Assembly: GCF_002025255.2 (NCBI RefSeq)
Contig: NZ_CP054587.1
Location: 1-64,000, forward strand
DNA: 64,000 bases
Source of the DNA: Halolamina sp. CBA1230
GTDB lineage: Archaea > Halobacteriota > Halobacteria > Halobacteriales > Haloferacaceae
Reading direction: 5' to 3'
Part shown: one piece after another, positions 24,886-33,802 of the stretch
Layout of the letters: every line of letters begins with the position of its first letter
How positions within the stretch are numbered: the first letter of the stretch is position 1
Made by a program: the position numbers and the translations under genes
The notes under the pieces: generated by a model
The model's input: the letters and a program-made list of their open reading frames with translations, nothing else
The model's database searches: none
Told to the model about the DNA's origin: nothing

Positions 24886-26370
24886 TCAGTAGGACTTCGC
24901 GAAGTAGGCGGTCTCCTCGGCGTCGTCGCCACAGACGGCACACTCGGCGTCGCCCGCGAGCACGTCGTCGTGGTGTTTCTCCTCGTCGTCGGGGAACGGC
25001 ACCATCACGATCTCGGCGGCCATCTGGTCGCCGATCTCCTCCTCGCAGGCCTCGTCACCGCACCACGGCGTCCGGACGTAGCCGCCGTGCTGGCCGAGCG
25101 TCCCGAGGATGCCGGCACGGTCGTCGGCGTCGCGGACGTTCGCCTCGATGTTCTCCTCGGCGTCGGCGTAGAGCTTCGCGTAGACAGTGTCCAGTTCCTC
25201 CTGTGCCGCGTCGGCGACGCCGTCGCGGTCGATGGTGACCTCCTCGCCGTCGGGGCGGTGGACCGCCGTGATCTCGCCGTCCTCGACCTCGTGGGGGCCG
25301 ATCTCGAAGCGAACGGGGACGCCTTTCAGCTCCCACTCGTTGAACTTGAACCCGGGGTTGCGCTCGTCGCGGTCGTCGAGTTCGACGCGGACGCCGGCGT
25401 CCTCGAGCTCGTCGGCGATCCCGTCGGCGTAGTCAAGCACTTCCTCCTTGGTGTCGGACTGGTAGATGGGGACGATCACGACCTGCTCGGGGGCGAGCGT
25501 CGGGGGGAGGACGAGCCCCTGATCGTCGGAGTGGGTCATGATCAGCGCGCCCAGCGAGCGCCAGGAGAACCCCCAGGAGGTGGTGTGGGCGACGCGCTCC
25601 TCCTCGTCCTCGTCGCTGTAGGTGATGTCGAACGCCTCCGCGAACGACTGGCCGAGGTGGTGGGATGTCGCGCCCTGCACGGATTTCCCGTCGGGCATCA
25701 GCGCCTCGACCGTCGTGGTCGTGTCGGCGCCGGGGAACTTGTCGTGCTCGGGCTTCTGGCCGCGCATCACGGGGATCGCGAGCACGTCCTCGTACACCTC
25801 CTCGTACTGGTCGAGGCGGAGCAGCGTCTCCTCCCACGCGTCCTCGCTGGTCTCGTGGGCGGTGTGACCCTCCTGCCAGAGGAACTCCTTGGTTCGGAAG
25901 AACGGCTTCGTCTCCGTCGCCTCCCAGCGCACGACGGAGGCCCACTGGTTCACGCGGAGGGGGAGGTCACGGTGGCTCCGGATCCACTGGGACATGTACG
26001 GCGCGATGATGGACTCGGAGGTGGGCCGGACCGCCAGTCGTTCCTCGAGCTCGTCGTGGCCGCCGTGGGTGACCCACGCGACCTCGGGGTCGAACCCCTC
26101 GACGATCTCCTTCTCGCGTTCGAGGTAGGACTCGGGGATAAAGAGGGGGAAGTAGGCGTTCTGGACGCCGGTGTCCTTGAACCGGGCGTCGAGTTCGCCC
26201 TGCACGCGCTCCCAGAGGCCGTAGGCGCGCGGGCGGGCGACGATGAACCCCGACATCCCCTCGGGGCCGTAGTTGGTCAGCCCCGCCTTCTGACAGACTT
26301 CGGCGTACCAGTCGCCGGTGGCGTACTCCTTCGACTCGGTGATCCCGAGCGTCTGGTCGTCGTCGCTCAT
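24886..26370 (-). CDS. proS: Prolyl-tRNA synthetase
   Basis: This class II synthetase charges tRNA-Pro. At 494 residues it is the archaeal/eukaryotic-type enzyme without the bacterial editing insertion. Motif 2 region (RWEATETKPFFRTKEFLWQEGHTAH) and motif 3 are present, then the anticodon-binding domain (about 290-390) and a zinc-binding C-terminal domain with Cys pairs CGDEACEEE and CAVCGDD, ending in a C-terminal Tyr as in this subclass. Only the first 20 residues of a motif are quoted elsewhere; the enzyme looks complete. Confidence 0.95.
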   Translation of the reverse strand: MSDDDQTLGITESKEYATGDWYAEVCQKAGLTNYGPEGMSGFIVARPRAYGLWERVQGELDARFKDTGVQNAYFPLFIPESYLEREKEIVEGFDPEVAWVTHGGHDELEERLAVRPTSESIIAPYMSQWIRSHRDLPLRVNQWASVVRWEATETKPFFRTKEFLWQEGHTAHETSEDAWEETLLRLDQYEEVYEDVLAIPVMRGQKPEHDKFPGADTTTTVEALMPDGKSVQGATSHHLGQSFAEAFDITYSDEDEEERVAHTTSWGFSWRSLGALIMTHSDDQGLVLPPTLAPEQVVIVPIYQSDTKEEVLDYADGIADELEDAGVRVELDDRDERNPGFKFNEWELKGVPVRFEIGPHEVEDGEITAVHRPDGEEVTIDRDGVADAAQEELDTVYAKLYADAEENIEANVRDADDRAGILGTLGQHGGYVRTPWCGDEACEEEIGDQMAAEIVMVPFPDDEEKHHDDVLAGDAECAVCGDDAEETAYFAKSY

Positions 26371-26419
26371 ACCGCGACGAAGTGGTGGTCGCGGCTTAAA
26401 ACGTCCGAAGGTGTGTTCC

Positions 26420-26920
26420 TCACTCGCTCGCGAGCGTCACACCCTGTTCGACCCGGACCGTCTCCGGTTCGCCGTCGCTGTAGACGAACCGCCCGCGGAA
26501 CGTCCCGCCGTCGAGCACGATGGGGAGCCACTCGCGGTCGGTCTGCCACATCTCGGAGAAGGGGAGATCGTCGACGGGGAACCACGCGGGGTCGGCCTCC
26601 GCGCTCTCCTCCGGCGTTCCCTCGTACTCGGTCGCGCGGAACACGTGGACGACGGCGTCCCAGCCGTCCGAGCGGTAGACGAACACGCCGGCCTTCTCGG
26701 GATCCAGCACGTCGATGCCGACCTCCTCGCGCACCTCGCGGACCACGCACTCCCGGGGCGTCTCGCCGGGTTCGACCTTGCCGCCGGGGCCGACCCACTG
26801 CCCGCTGCCGACGCCGCGTTTCTTGTGGATGAGTAGGGTCTCCTCCTCACCGTCGTCCCCGTCCACGAGGTGACACAGCGTCGCCGCCGGCAGTTCCTCG
26901 ACGGGGTCGTCCTCGAACAC
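26420..26920 (-). CDS. NUDIX hydrolase (MutT-like)
   Basis: This 166-residue protein hydrolyses a nucleoside diphosphate linked to another moiety. The NUDIX box is complete: GKVEPGETPRECVVREV with the following REEVGI (about 43-65). It resembles MutT/8-oxo-dGTP diphosphatases (IHKKRGVGSGQWVGPGG at the start of the fold), so nucleotide-pool cleansing is likely but not proven. It lies 49 bp upstream of proS on the same strand and may be co-transcribed. Confidence 0.88.
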   Translation of the reverse strand: MFEDDPVEELPAATLCHLVDGDDGEEETLLIHKKRGVGSGQWVGPGGKVEPGETPRECVVREVREEVGIDVLDPEKAGVFVYRSDGWDAVVHVFRATEYEGTPEESAEADPAWFPVDDLPFSEMWQTDREWLPIVLDGGTFRGRFVYSDGEPETVRVEQGVTLASE

Positions 26921-26987
26921 GGTCGTCGGTTCGCCGGCGCGGGAAAAAGCGTGTCGGCCCGCTATCGGTTTGGGAAGGCTTTTACTG

Positions 26988-27094
26988 CCGCGCGGAAATA
27001 CCTCCGGGTAAGCGGGTTCTCGCCGTACTTTCCCGCGCGGCTACACCGGAGAGAATTACCGCCACTCTCGCGTCGGGCACGCTGTCGACGCGAG
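26988..27094 (+). promoter_or_regulatory. Two stem-loops in the leader of the aCPSF1 gene
   Basis: A TATA-like gcttttactg (about 26979) should start a leader of roughly 100 nt. It contains arms CCGCGCGGAAA (26988-26998) and TTTCCCGCGCGG (27029-27040), complementary with one bulged C, and a second stem with perfect 9-bp arms CTCGCGTCG (27067-27075) and CGACGCGAG (27086-27094) ending 12 nt before the ATG. Long structured leaders are unusual in haloarchaea. Confidence 0.6.
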
Positions 27095-27106
27095 CGTCTT
27101 CGACAC

Positions 27107-29038
27107 ATGAGTCAAGTAGATACGCAACTCGAGGAGTTGAAAAGTGAGATCGAGGCAGAGATCCCGTCCACGATCTCCATCACCGACGTGAAGTACGAGG
27201 GGCCGGAGCTGGTCGTCTACACCCGAGACCCCAAGGAGTTCGCGGGCGACGGCAACCTCGTCCGCGAACTCGCCTCCAAGCTTCGCAAGCGCATCACGGT
27301 CCGCCCCGATCCCGACGTGCTCTCCCGCCCCGCGGAGGCCCGGGAGAAGGTGATGGACGTGATCCCGGAGGAAGCCGGCGTCCAGGATCTGGACTTCCAC
27401 GAGGACACCGGCGAGGTCGTCATCGAGGCCGAGAAGCCCGGCATGGTGATCGGCCGCCACGGCTCCACGCTCCGGGAGATCACCCGCGAGGTGGGCTGGA
27501 CGCCCGAGGTCGTCCGCACGCCGCCGATCGAGTCCTCCACCGTCTCGAACGTCCGGAACTTCCTGAAGCAGGAACGGCAGGAGCGTCGGGAGATCCTCGA
27601 ACGCGTCGGGCGGCAGATCCACCGCGAGGAGATGCAGGACGAGCAGTGGGTCCGGATCACCACGCTCGGCTGCTGTCGCGAGGTCGGTCGCGCCGCGTTC
27701 ATCCTCAACACCGCGGAGACGCGCGTGCTGGTCGACTGCGGCGACAAGCCCGGCGCCGAGGGCGAGGTTCCCTATCTTCAGATCCCGGAGGCGCTGGGCG
27801 CCGGCGCCCAGAACCTCGACGCGGTCGTGCTGACCCACGCCCACCTCGACCACTCCGCGCTGATTCCGCTCCTGTTCAAGTACGGGTACGACGGCCCGAT
27901 CTACTGCACGGAGCCGACCCGGGACCTGATGGGGCTGCTCACGCTCGACTACCTCGACGTCGCCACGAAGGAGGGGCGGACGCCCCCCTACGAGTCCGCG
28001 CAGGTCCGCGAGGCGATCAAGCACTGCATCCCCCTCGAGTACGGCGACGTGACCGACATCGCGCCCGATCTCAAGCTCACGTTCCACAACGCGGGCCACA
28101 TCCTCGGCTCCGCAGTCTCCCATTTCCACGTCGGCGACGGGCTGTACAACGTGGCGTTCTCGGGCGACATCCACTACGACGACACCCGGCTGTTCAACGG
28201 CGCCGTCAACGACTTCCCCAGAGTCGAGGCGCTGGTGATGGAGTCCACTTACGGCGGCCGGAACGACTACCAGACCGATCAGGAGGACTCCGAGCGCAGA
28301 CTCATCGAGGTGATCAACGAAACCCACGAGGAGGGCGGGAAGGTACTCATCCCGGCGTTCGCCGTCGGGCGCTCCCAGGAGATGATGCTCGTCATCGAGG
28401 AGGCGATGCGCAACGGGAAGATCCCGGAGATGCCGGTCCACCTCGACGGGATGATCTGGGAGGCGACCGCGATCCACACCACCTACCCCGAGTACCTGCG
28501 TGACGACCTGCAGGACCGCATCTTCCACGAGGACGAGAACCCGTTCCTCGCCGAGCAGTTCAACCACATCGACGGCGGCGAGGACGAGCGCCAGGAGGTC
28601 GTCGACGGCGGGCCGGCGATCATCCTCTCGACCTCCGGGATGGTCACCGGCGGCCCGATCATGTCCTGGCTGCGCCACCTCGGCAGCCACGAGGACTCCA
28701 CGCTCACCTTCGTCGGCTACCAGGCCCAGGGGACGCTCGGCCGACGCATCCAGAACGGCTGGGACGAGATCCCGGTCTCGGACTTCGGTTCGAACCGCGA
28801 CGGCCGCACCTCGACGCTCACGCTGGAGATGGACGTCGAGACCGTCGACGGGTTCTCCGGCCACGCCGACCGCGAGGGGCTGATGAACTTCGTGCGCAAC
28901 ATGAGCCCGCGCCCGGAGAAGGTGCTCTGTGTCCACGGCGACGAGAGCTCGGTGCAGGACTTCTCCTCGGCGCTGTACCACGAGTTCAACATGCGCACGT
29001 TCGCGCCGAAGAACCTCGAGACGTTCCGATTTAAATAG
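27107..29038 (+). CDS. aCPSF1 (FttA) beta-CASP ribonuclease / transcription termination factor
   Basis: This is the archaeal homologue of the polyadenylation endonuclease CPSF73; aCPSF1/FttA cleaves nascent RNA and drives general transcription termination. The 643 residues hold two N-terminal KH RNA-binding domains (about 1-145, with the GxxG loop MVIGRHGS at 113-120), a metallo-beta-lactamase core with HAHLDH (244-249), and the beta-CASP domain with AGHILGS, FSGDIHYDD, FAVGRSQE and late GFSGHADREG. All zinc ligands are present. I use the ATG at 27107 (MSQVDTQLEEL). A structured leader precedes it. Confidence 0.96.
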   Translation: MSQVDTQLEELKSEIEAEIPSTISITDVKYEGPELVVYTRDPKEFAGDGNLVRELASKLRKRITVRPDPDVLSRPAEAREKVMDVIPEEAGVQDLDFHEDTGEVVIEAEKPGMVIGRHGSTLREITREVGWTPEVVRTPPIESSTVSNVRNFLKQERQERREILERVGRQIHREEMQDEQWVRITTLGCCREVGRAAFILNTAETRVLVDCGDKPGAEGEVPYLQIPEALGAGAQNLDAVVLTHAHLDHSALIPLLFKYGYDGPIYCTEPTRDLMGLLTLDYLDVATKEGRTPPYESAQVREAIKHCIPLEYGDVTDIAPDLKLTFHNAGHILGSAVSHFHVGDGLYNVAFSGDIHYDDTRLFNGAVNDFPRVEALVMESTYGGRNDYQTDQEDSERRLIEVINETHEEGGKVLIPAFAVGRSQEMMLVIEEAMRNGKIPEMPVHLDGMIWEATAIHTTYPEYLRDDLQDRIFHEDENPFLAEQFNHIDGGEDERQEVVDGGPAIILSTSGMVTGGPIMSWLRHLGSHEDSTLTFVGYQAQGTLGRRIQNGWDEIPVSDFGSNRDGRTSTLTLEMDVETVDGFSGHADREGLMNFVRNMSPRPEKVLCVHGDESSVQDFSSALYHEFNMRTFAPKNLETFRFK

Positions 29039-29104
29039 CGAACGGGCTACCCTCTTCTCTCCCGAGCGCCTGAAAGCATATACCGCGTCCGACGCCAGTT
29101 CGGG

Positions 29105-30031
29105 ATGATGCCCTCCGTCGACCGTGACCGCCGAGCGCTGCTCATCGGCCTGGGCGGCGCCGTCGTTCTCGCCGGCTGTCAGACCGGCGACGATCAGTCC
29201 GACACCGACTCGCCGTCGTCGACCGGCTCCGAGACGGCGACGACAACGCAGTCGCCCACGCCGTCGGGACAGTTCTCGCTCACGCCAACCGACCCAAGAG
29301 CAGCAGAGGAGCCGGTGACGGTGCTCCCCGCGGACCTCCCGGCGTGGCTCCGCGACGTGGCGACCGCCGACACGACGGTCCGTGAGCACGCCGGGGTCGA
29401 CTTCGCCCCGGCCGTACAGGCGTACGAACCGATCCCGCCGCTGCCGGTGTTCGACCGCGTCGAGATCGACGATCCGGGCGGCGACGCGGGCGGGCGGTAC
29501 GATTTCGACGCCGAGGGCGGCGTTCGCTACGACCTGCTCGTCGGCGCGGAGGCGGTGTCACCACCGGAGGACGCCGAGGTGACGCCGATCTCGGAGCTGT
29601 CGGGGGAGCGCCGAGAGATCGCGCTCGCGGCCGTCGGTGCCGAGAGCGATCGGGACCGACGGGTGTACCCCGAGACGGAACTCGGCTCGTGGGCCAGAAC
29701 GGCGTTTTTCGGCGGCTACTACCGATACGACGGAACCACCTACCGCGGCAACGAGGTACAGCAGACCGACGCGGCGTTCTTCTCGAAGCGGATCTGGTAC
29801 GTGATCTCGGCGTCAGAGACGGACGCCGAGGCGTCGGTGACACTCGCGCTCGACGAGGTGGATTCGCGGGTTCGAGCGGTCGTCGACGAACTGCGCGGCG
29901 AACACGAGACGATCGAACCGATGGCACGCCGTGTCGAGGGGGAGACGGCCGCCGTGCTGGCAGCGTTCGCGGAGGGGGGAACGCTGCTGCTGACCCACGA
30001 GGCGGTCTACCGGGCCGCGTTCGAGGATTAG
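29105..30031 (+). CDS. Predicted lipoprotein, function unknown
   Basis: This 308-residue secreted protein has twin arginines (RR at 9-10), a hydrophobic stretch and a lipobox VLAGC with Cys25, followed by a Thr/Ser-rich linker (28-60), the layout of haloarchaeal Tat lipoproteins. The mature part is acidic with YDFDAEGGVRYDL and FGGYYRYDGTTYRG; I do not recognise a domain. It follows aCPSF1 by 66 bp and overlaps the convergent Nth-paralogue gene by four bases at the stops. Confidence 0.8.
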   Translation: MMPSVDRDRRALLIGLGGAVVLAGCQTGDDQSDTDSPSSTGSETATTTQSPTPSGQFSLTPTDPRAAEEPVTVLPADLPAWLRDVATADTTVREHAGVDFAPAVQAYEPIPPLPVFDRVEIDDPGGDAGGRYDFDAEGGVRYDLLVGAEAVSPPEDAEVTPISELSGERREIALAAVGAESDRDRRVYPETELGSWARTAFFGGYYRYDGTTYRGNEVQQTDAAFFSKRIWYVISASETDAEASVTLALDEVDSRVRAVVDELRGEHETIEPMARRVEGETAAVLAAFAEGGTLLLTHEAVYRAAFED

Positions 30032-30864
30032 TCGTCCGCGACGACCTCAGAGGGATCAACGACCTCTCCGGAGAGTTCGTCGACGCCCACCTGGTCGCAG
30101 TACTCCACCAGCGGGCACGCCTCCGGGCCATCGAGACACGCCGGCTCGCGGGCGGTACAGTACTCCCGCCCGAACTGGATCATTGCGGTGTGACCGAACC
30201 CACATTTCTCCCCGGGGACGGCGGCCTCCATCGCCTGTCGGACCTGCTCGTGGTCGGCGTCGGCGGGCGCGAGGCCCATCCGGCGGGCGATCCGGTGGAC
30301 GTGCGTGTCCACTGGGAAGACGCCGTTGCGACCGCCCGCGAACAGCAGTACGCAGTCGGCGGTCTTCGGGCCGACGCCCTTCATCTCGAGGAGTGCGTCC
30401 CGAACCTCGTCCGGATCGCCGGACTTCACGAACTCGTCGAAACCGTCCTCGCCGCCGTACTCGTCGACGATGTGGTTCGCGAGGCGGACGATGGTCTCCG
30501 ACTTCTGGTTGTACAGCCCTGCCGAGGCGATTGTCTCGGCGAGTTCGTCCTGAGCGGCGTCGGCGAGCGATTCGGCGAGGTCGGTCTCGTCACCGCCATA
30601 CCGACTCATCAGGCTGTCGTGGGCCGGCTGGCTGGCTTTGTCGCTCGTGTTCTGGCTGAGGATCGTCCGAACCAGACACTCGAAGGCGTCCTGCCCGCCG
30701 TAGGCTTTCTGCCAGTACATCTCCCCGAGTTCGTCGACGACCGCTTCGGCGCGGCTCTCGGCGCTCTCGGCGTCGCCGGGGACCACCGACTCGCCGCCGC
30801 CGTCGGGGCCGCCGCTGATGTTCTCGGCTGGCTCCGCGGGCCGGTCGTCGGCGTCGTCGCTCAT
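30028..30864 (-). CDS. Endonuclease III paralogue with altered iron-sulfur loop
   Basis: A HhH-GPD DNA glycosylase of 278 residues. A disordered acidic N-terminal tail (1-45) precedes the glycosylase fold. MKGVGPKTADCVLLF carries the helix-hairpin-helix with Lys167, and PVDTHVHR carries Asp186, so both catalytic residues are kept. The cluster cysteines are Cys236-x6-Cys243-x6-Cys250-x5-Cys256, four residues longer in the middle than the usual x6-x2-x5. A standard endonuclease III is encoded at 3127, so this may have a different lesion preference. Archaeal members of this branch are often just annotated as endonuclease III. Confidence 0.88.
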   Translation of the reverse strand: MSDDADDRPAEPAENISGGPDGGGESVVPGDAESAESRAEAVVDELGEMYWQKAYGGQDAFECLVRTILSQNTSDKASQPAHDSLMSRYGGDETDLAESLADAAQDELAETIASAGLYNQKSETIVRLANHIVDEYGGEDGFDEFVKSGDPDEVRDALLEMKGVGPKTADCVLLFAGGRNGVFPVDTHVHRIARRMGLAPADADHEQVRQAMEAAVPGEKCGFGHTAMIQFGREYCTAREPACLDGPEACPLVEYCDQVGVDELSGEVVDPSEVVADD

Positions 30865-30914
30865 ACCCGTCCTTGGCGCGGCTGCTGCAAAAAGCGCCCG
30901 GCAGCAGTGGCGGG

Positions 30915-31391
30915 CTACGCCTCGACTGTCAGCGTCAGCGTGAGCTCCGCGCCGGCCGCGAGCGCGTCGATCAGTTCGCGGTCCAGATCCGCCGCAGCCC
31001 CGTCGGCGCCGACGAACACGGTCCTGCCGTCGACGTACTCGCTCGTTCTGCCCACGAGGCTCCGATCGCCGTCGAACGTGAGCTCCGGATCGCCGCGGCC
31101 GGTGATCGTGTCCGTCAGCGCTCCGTCGGCCGTCTCGACGGCGAACTCGGCGCTGATCGTCGCGTCGGCCGACCGGCAGGCGTCGACGAACGCGTCGTCG
31201 AACGCCTCGGGGGTCGTGTCGGCTTCGACGCCGACGATACAGTCGCCGGCGGGGGTGAGCCAGTCGTCGCTGGTCACCTCGACGGTGCTCCCGTGCTCGC
31301 CGGTGACGTTCTCGTGGCCCCGGGCGTGGATCCGCTCGACGTGGGTCGTTCCGTTCCCGCCTCCGCTGGCGCTCGCGTCCGCGTCGGTCAT
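30915..31391 (-). CDS. DUF371 protein
   Basis: This archaeal conserved protein of 158 residues has the family signature HVERIHARGHENVTGEHGST near the N-terminus, then a beta-rich body (TISAEFAVET, DPELTFDGDRSL) and an ELIDALAAGAELTLTLTVEA end. It is soluble, with one Cys pair (CIVGV, ACRSA). Function unknown. It lies 50 bp upstream of the Nth paralogue on the same strand, so they may be co-transcribed. Confidence 0.85.
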   Translation of the reverse strand: MTDADASASGGGNGTTHVERIHARGHENVTGEHGSTVEVTSDDWLTPAGDCIVGVEADTTPEAFDDAFVDACRSADATISAEFAVETADGALTDTITGRGDPELTFDGDRSLVGRTSEYVDGRTVFVGADGAAADLDRELIDALAAGAELTLTLTVEA

Positions 31392-31672
31392 GTCTCGTGG
31401 TCGGCGACGCCCCGGGAAGTGGTTGCCGGACCGGGTCGACCTCCGAGGGGGTGTGAGACAGCGTGACGGGCGGTAGAGGCCGTGTGACGCAATTACACCC
31501 GTGAATCACCGAAGAATTTAACTACTCGAGTACCATACGCTCAGGTACCAGAACGCCTCCGGCGCTGGTGGCACCGCACGCAGAATGATCGGGAACTCTT
31601 ATCCACGATTTACTGCGGTCCCGCGAGCGTCCGCTGTGTCCGGAGGGCGGATGGTACAGAGGTTCGATTAGC

Positions 31673-32596
31673 ATGGTAACGAAACAGGACGTACTCGAGA
31701 AGTACGACATCGAAGCACTGAGCGAAGAGGACAACGTCGATCTCCCCGAGGAGAAGCTGGAAGACGGCTCCAAGGGTGAGCTGATCAAGCTCGCCGGCCA
31801 GCTCCGCGATCGGCGGAACGACCTGAACCAGATCGCTTCCGAGCGCGCCTCCAAGCGCGACGACCTGAACGCGGAGACCCGCGAGAAGGTCGACGAGGCA
31901 CAGGAGCACCGCGAGAAGCGTGACGACCTGAACGAGCAGGTCCAAGAGCACAAGGAGAAGCGCAACGAGCTCAACGCCGAGGCGAACGAGCTGTTCGACG
32001 AGGTCGAGGAGATGAAGGAGGACCTCGAGCTCGACGACGGCAAGGACGCCGAGGAGCTCCGCGAGGAGATCGAGGACCTCGAGTTCAAACAGCAGACCGA
32101 GGTGCTCTCCGCCGAGGAGGAGCGCGAACTCATCGAGAAGATCGAGGACAAGCGCGAGCAGCTCGCCGAGCGCGAGGAGAAGGTCGACCAGAGCGACGAG
32201 CTCGAGGAGAAGATCGAGAAGGCCGAGGAGGTTCGCTCGGAGGCCAGCCAGCACCACCAGAAGGTGACGGAGCTGGCGGACAAGGCCCAGGAGCACCACA
32301 ACGAGATGATCGAGGCCTACCGCGAGGCCGACGAGATCCGTGACGAGGCCGACGAGATGCACGAGCTGTTCGTCGAGGCCCAGGAGGCGGCCGACCGCCA
32401 CCACGAGGACTTCGTGCGCGTCCAGAAGCGCCTGCGCGAACTCGACAAGGAGGAAGAGGAGGAGCGCAAGGACGAGCGCGAGCAGAAGATGGAAGAGGAG
32501 AAGGAGGAGGCCGAGGAGATCTACCAGAAGTTCAAGGAGGGCGAGACCCTCGACACCGAGGACCTGATGAAGCTGCAGAAGACCGGCCTGCTGTAA
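31673..32596 (+). CDS. Conserved archaeal coiled-coil protein
   Basis: The 307 residues are almost wholly Glu/Lys/Asp/Arg/Leu heptads from about 35 to 290, giving a long coiled coil, with a short globular start (TKQDVLEKYDIEAL) and end (LDTEDLMKLQKTGLL). Proteins of this type are widely conserved in archaea; I recall it as a DUF7121-type protein of unknown role, perhaps structural or ribosome/phosphatase associated. A 281-bp gap precedes it. The base composition reflects the repeated GAG/AAG codons. Confidence 0.8.
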   Translation: MVTKQDVLEKYDIEALSEEDNVDLPEEKLEDGSKGELIKLAGQLRDRRNDLNQIASERASKRDDLNAETREKVDEAQEHREKRDDLNEQVQEHKEKRNELNAEANELFDEVEEMKEDLELDDGKDAEELREEIEDLEFKQQTEVLSAEEERELIEKIEDKREQLAEREEKVDQSDELEEKIEKAEEVRSEASQHHQKVTELADKAQEHHNEMIEAYREADEIRDEADEMHELFVEAQEAADRHHEDFVRVQKRLRELDKEEEEERKDEREQKMEEEKEEAEEIYQKFKEGETLDTEDLMKLQKTGLL

Positions 32597-32624
32597 CCTT
32601 TCTGAGAAACGTTCCCGTTTTTGC
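32597..32624 (+). terminator. Hairpin-like and T5 run after the coiled-coil gene
   Basis: ctttctgagaaacg gives a small imperfect inverted repeat, and gtttttgcg follows at about 32617-32625. Together they make a plausible termination site. Confidence 0.45.
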
Positions 32625-32709
32625 GTGACGCCGCGTCCGCCAGCGACGGCGCCCTCGACACGGGTCGACGCGGCCACCCTTTTTGTACTATCGCGACCCA
32701 GTACCCCGC

Positions 32710-33720
32710 ATGTCCGACAGTTCCGACCGACTGGGGCGCCTGCTGGTGATCGCGGGCGTGACCCTCCTCTCGCTGCTCGCGGGCTGGGCGCTGTTCGTCG
32801 AGTACGCGGCCGACCTCGCGGACCTGCTGGGGATCCTGCTCGTGTTCGCGCTCGGAGCCGCCGCCGTCCGGACGGGGGCGAGCATCGCCGCGAGCCAGTT
32901 CCCGGGGTACAACGTCGCGGAGGTCGGCGTCGAGGGGCCGATCACCCGCGACGGCGGCGGCAACCCTCCGATCCCGACCGGTCCCGTGGGGGCGACTGCC
33001 GACGAGATCGCCGACCAGATCGACCTCGCGGACGACGATCCCGCGGTCGACGCGCTGCTGGTCAAACTCAACACCCCGGGCGGCGAAGTAGTCCCGAGCG
33101 AGGACATCCGCAACGCCGCGGAGCGCTTCGACGGGCCGACGATCGCGTACGCGACCGACGTGTGTGCAAGCGGCGGCTACTGGATCGCCTCCGGCTGTGA
33201 CGAGATCTGGGCGCGCGAGCCCTCGATCGTCGGCTCGATCGGCGTGATCGGCTCTCGCCCGAACGTCGCCGACCTCGCGGATCGGCTGGGGGTCAGCTAC
33301 GAGCAGTTCACCGCCGGCGAGTACAAGGACGCCGGCACGCCGCTGAAGGAGATCGAGGAGGACGAACGCGAGTACCTCCAGAGCCTGATCGACGGGCTGT
33401 ACGACCGGTTCGTCGACCGCGTCGCCGAGGGGCGGGAGCTGAGCGAGGGGGAGATCCGGGAGACGGAGGCACGGATCTACCTCGGCACCGAGGCCGCGGA
33501 GATGGGGCTGGTCGACGAGATCGGCACTCGCGAGGACGTCACCGACCGCCTGGAGGACGAGCTCGGTGAGGACGTGTCGGTCCGCGAGTTCGAACCCCAG
33601 CGCGGCCCGCTGGCCCGCGTCGGCATGGGCGCTCGTTCGGCCGCCTACGCGTTCGGCGCCGGCCTCGCCAGCCGCGTGACCGGCGAGGACGGCGGGACCG
33701 ACGTCCGGTTTCGCGTCTGA
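32710..33720 (+). CDS. sppA: S49-family signal peptide peptidase (SppA-like)
   Basis: This membrane-anchored serine/lysine protease cleaves leftover signal peptides. The 336 residues have two N-terminal hydrophobic segments (about 12-32 and 36-56), then the ClpP-like domain with VKLNTPGGEV, the nucleophile in CASGGYW (Ser about 154) and the base in EYKDAG (Lys about 205). The length matches the short SppA class, so it should act as an oligomer. The start is the ATG at 32710, after a TATA-like ctttttg box about 25 bp upstream. Confidence 0.9.
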   Translation: MSDSSDRLGRLLVIAGVTLLSLLAGWALFVEYAADLADLLGILLVFALGAAAVRTGASIAASQFPGYNVAEVGVEGPITRDGGGNPPIPTGPVGATADEIADQIDLADDDPAVDALLVKLNTPGGEVVPSEDIRNAAERFDGPTIAYATDVCASGGYWIASGCDEIWAREPSIVGSIGVIGSRPNVADLADRLGVSYEQFTAGEYKDAGTPLKEIEEDEREYLQSLIDGLYDRFVDRVAEGRELSEGEIRETEARIYLGTEAAEMGLVDEIGTREDVTDRLEDELGEDVSVREFEPQRGPLARVGMGARSAAYAFGAGLASRVTGEDGGTDVRFRV

Positions 33721-33802
33721 TGGCGCCTGACGCGACTGGACAAGTGTCCGACCACGGGGTCCCGACCCGAAGCTTAACGTCCCGGGGCACGTCCCACCGC
33801 CC

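Noticed and set aside
27056-29389. 777-codon minus-strand open frame opposite aCPSF1
   Set aside because: The plus strand has all zinc ligands of a beta-CASP nuclease; the minus product has no signature.
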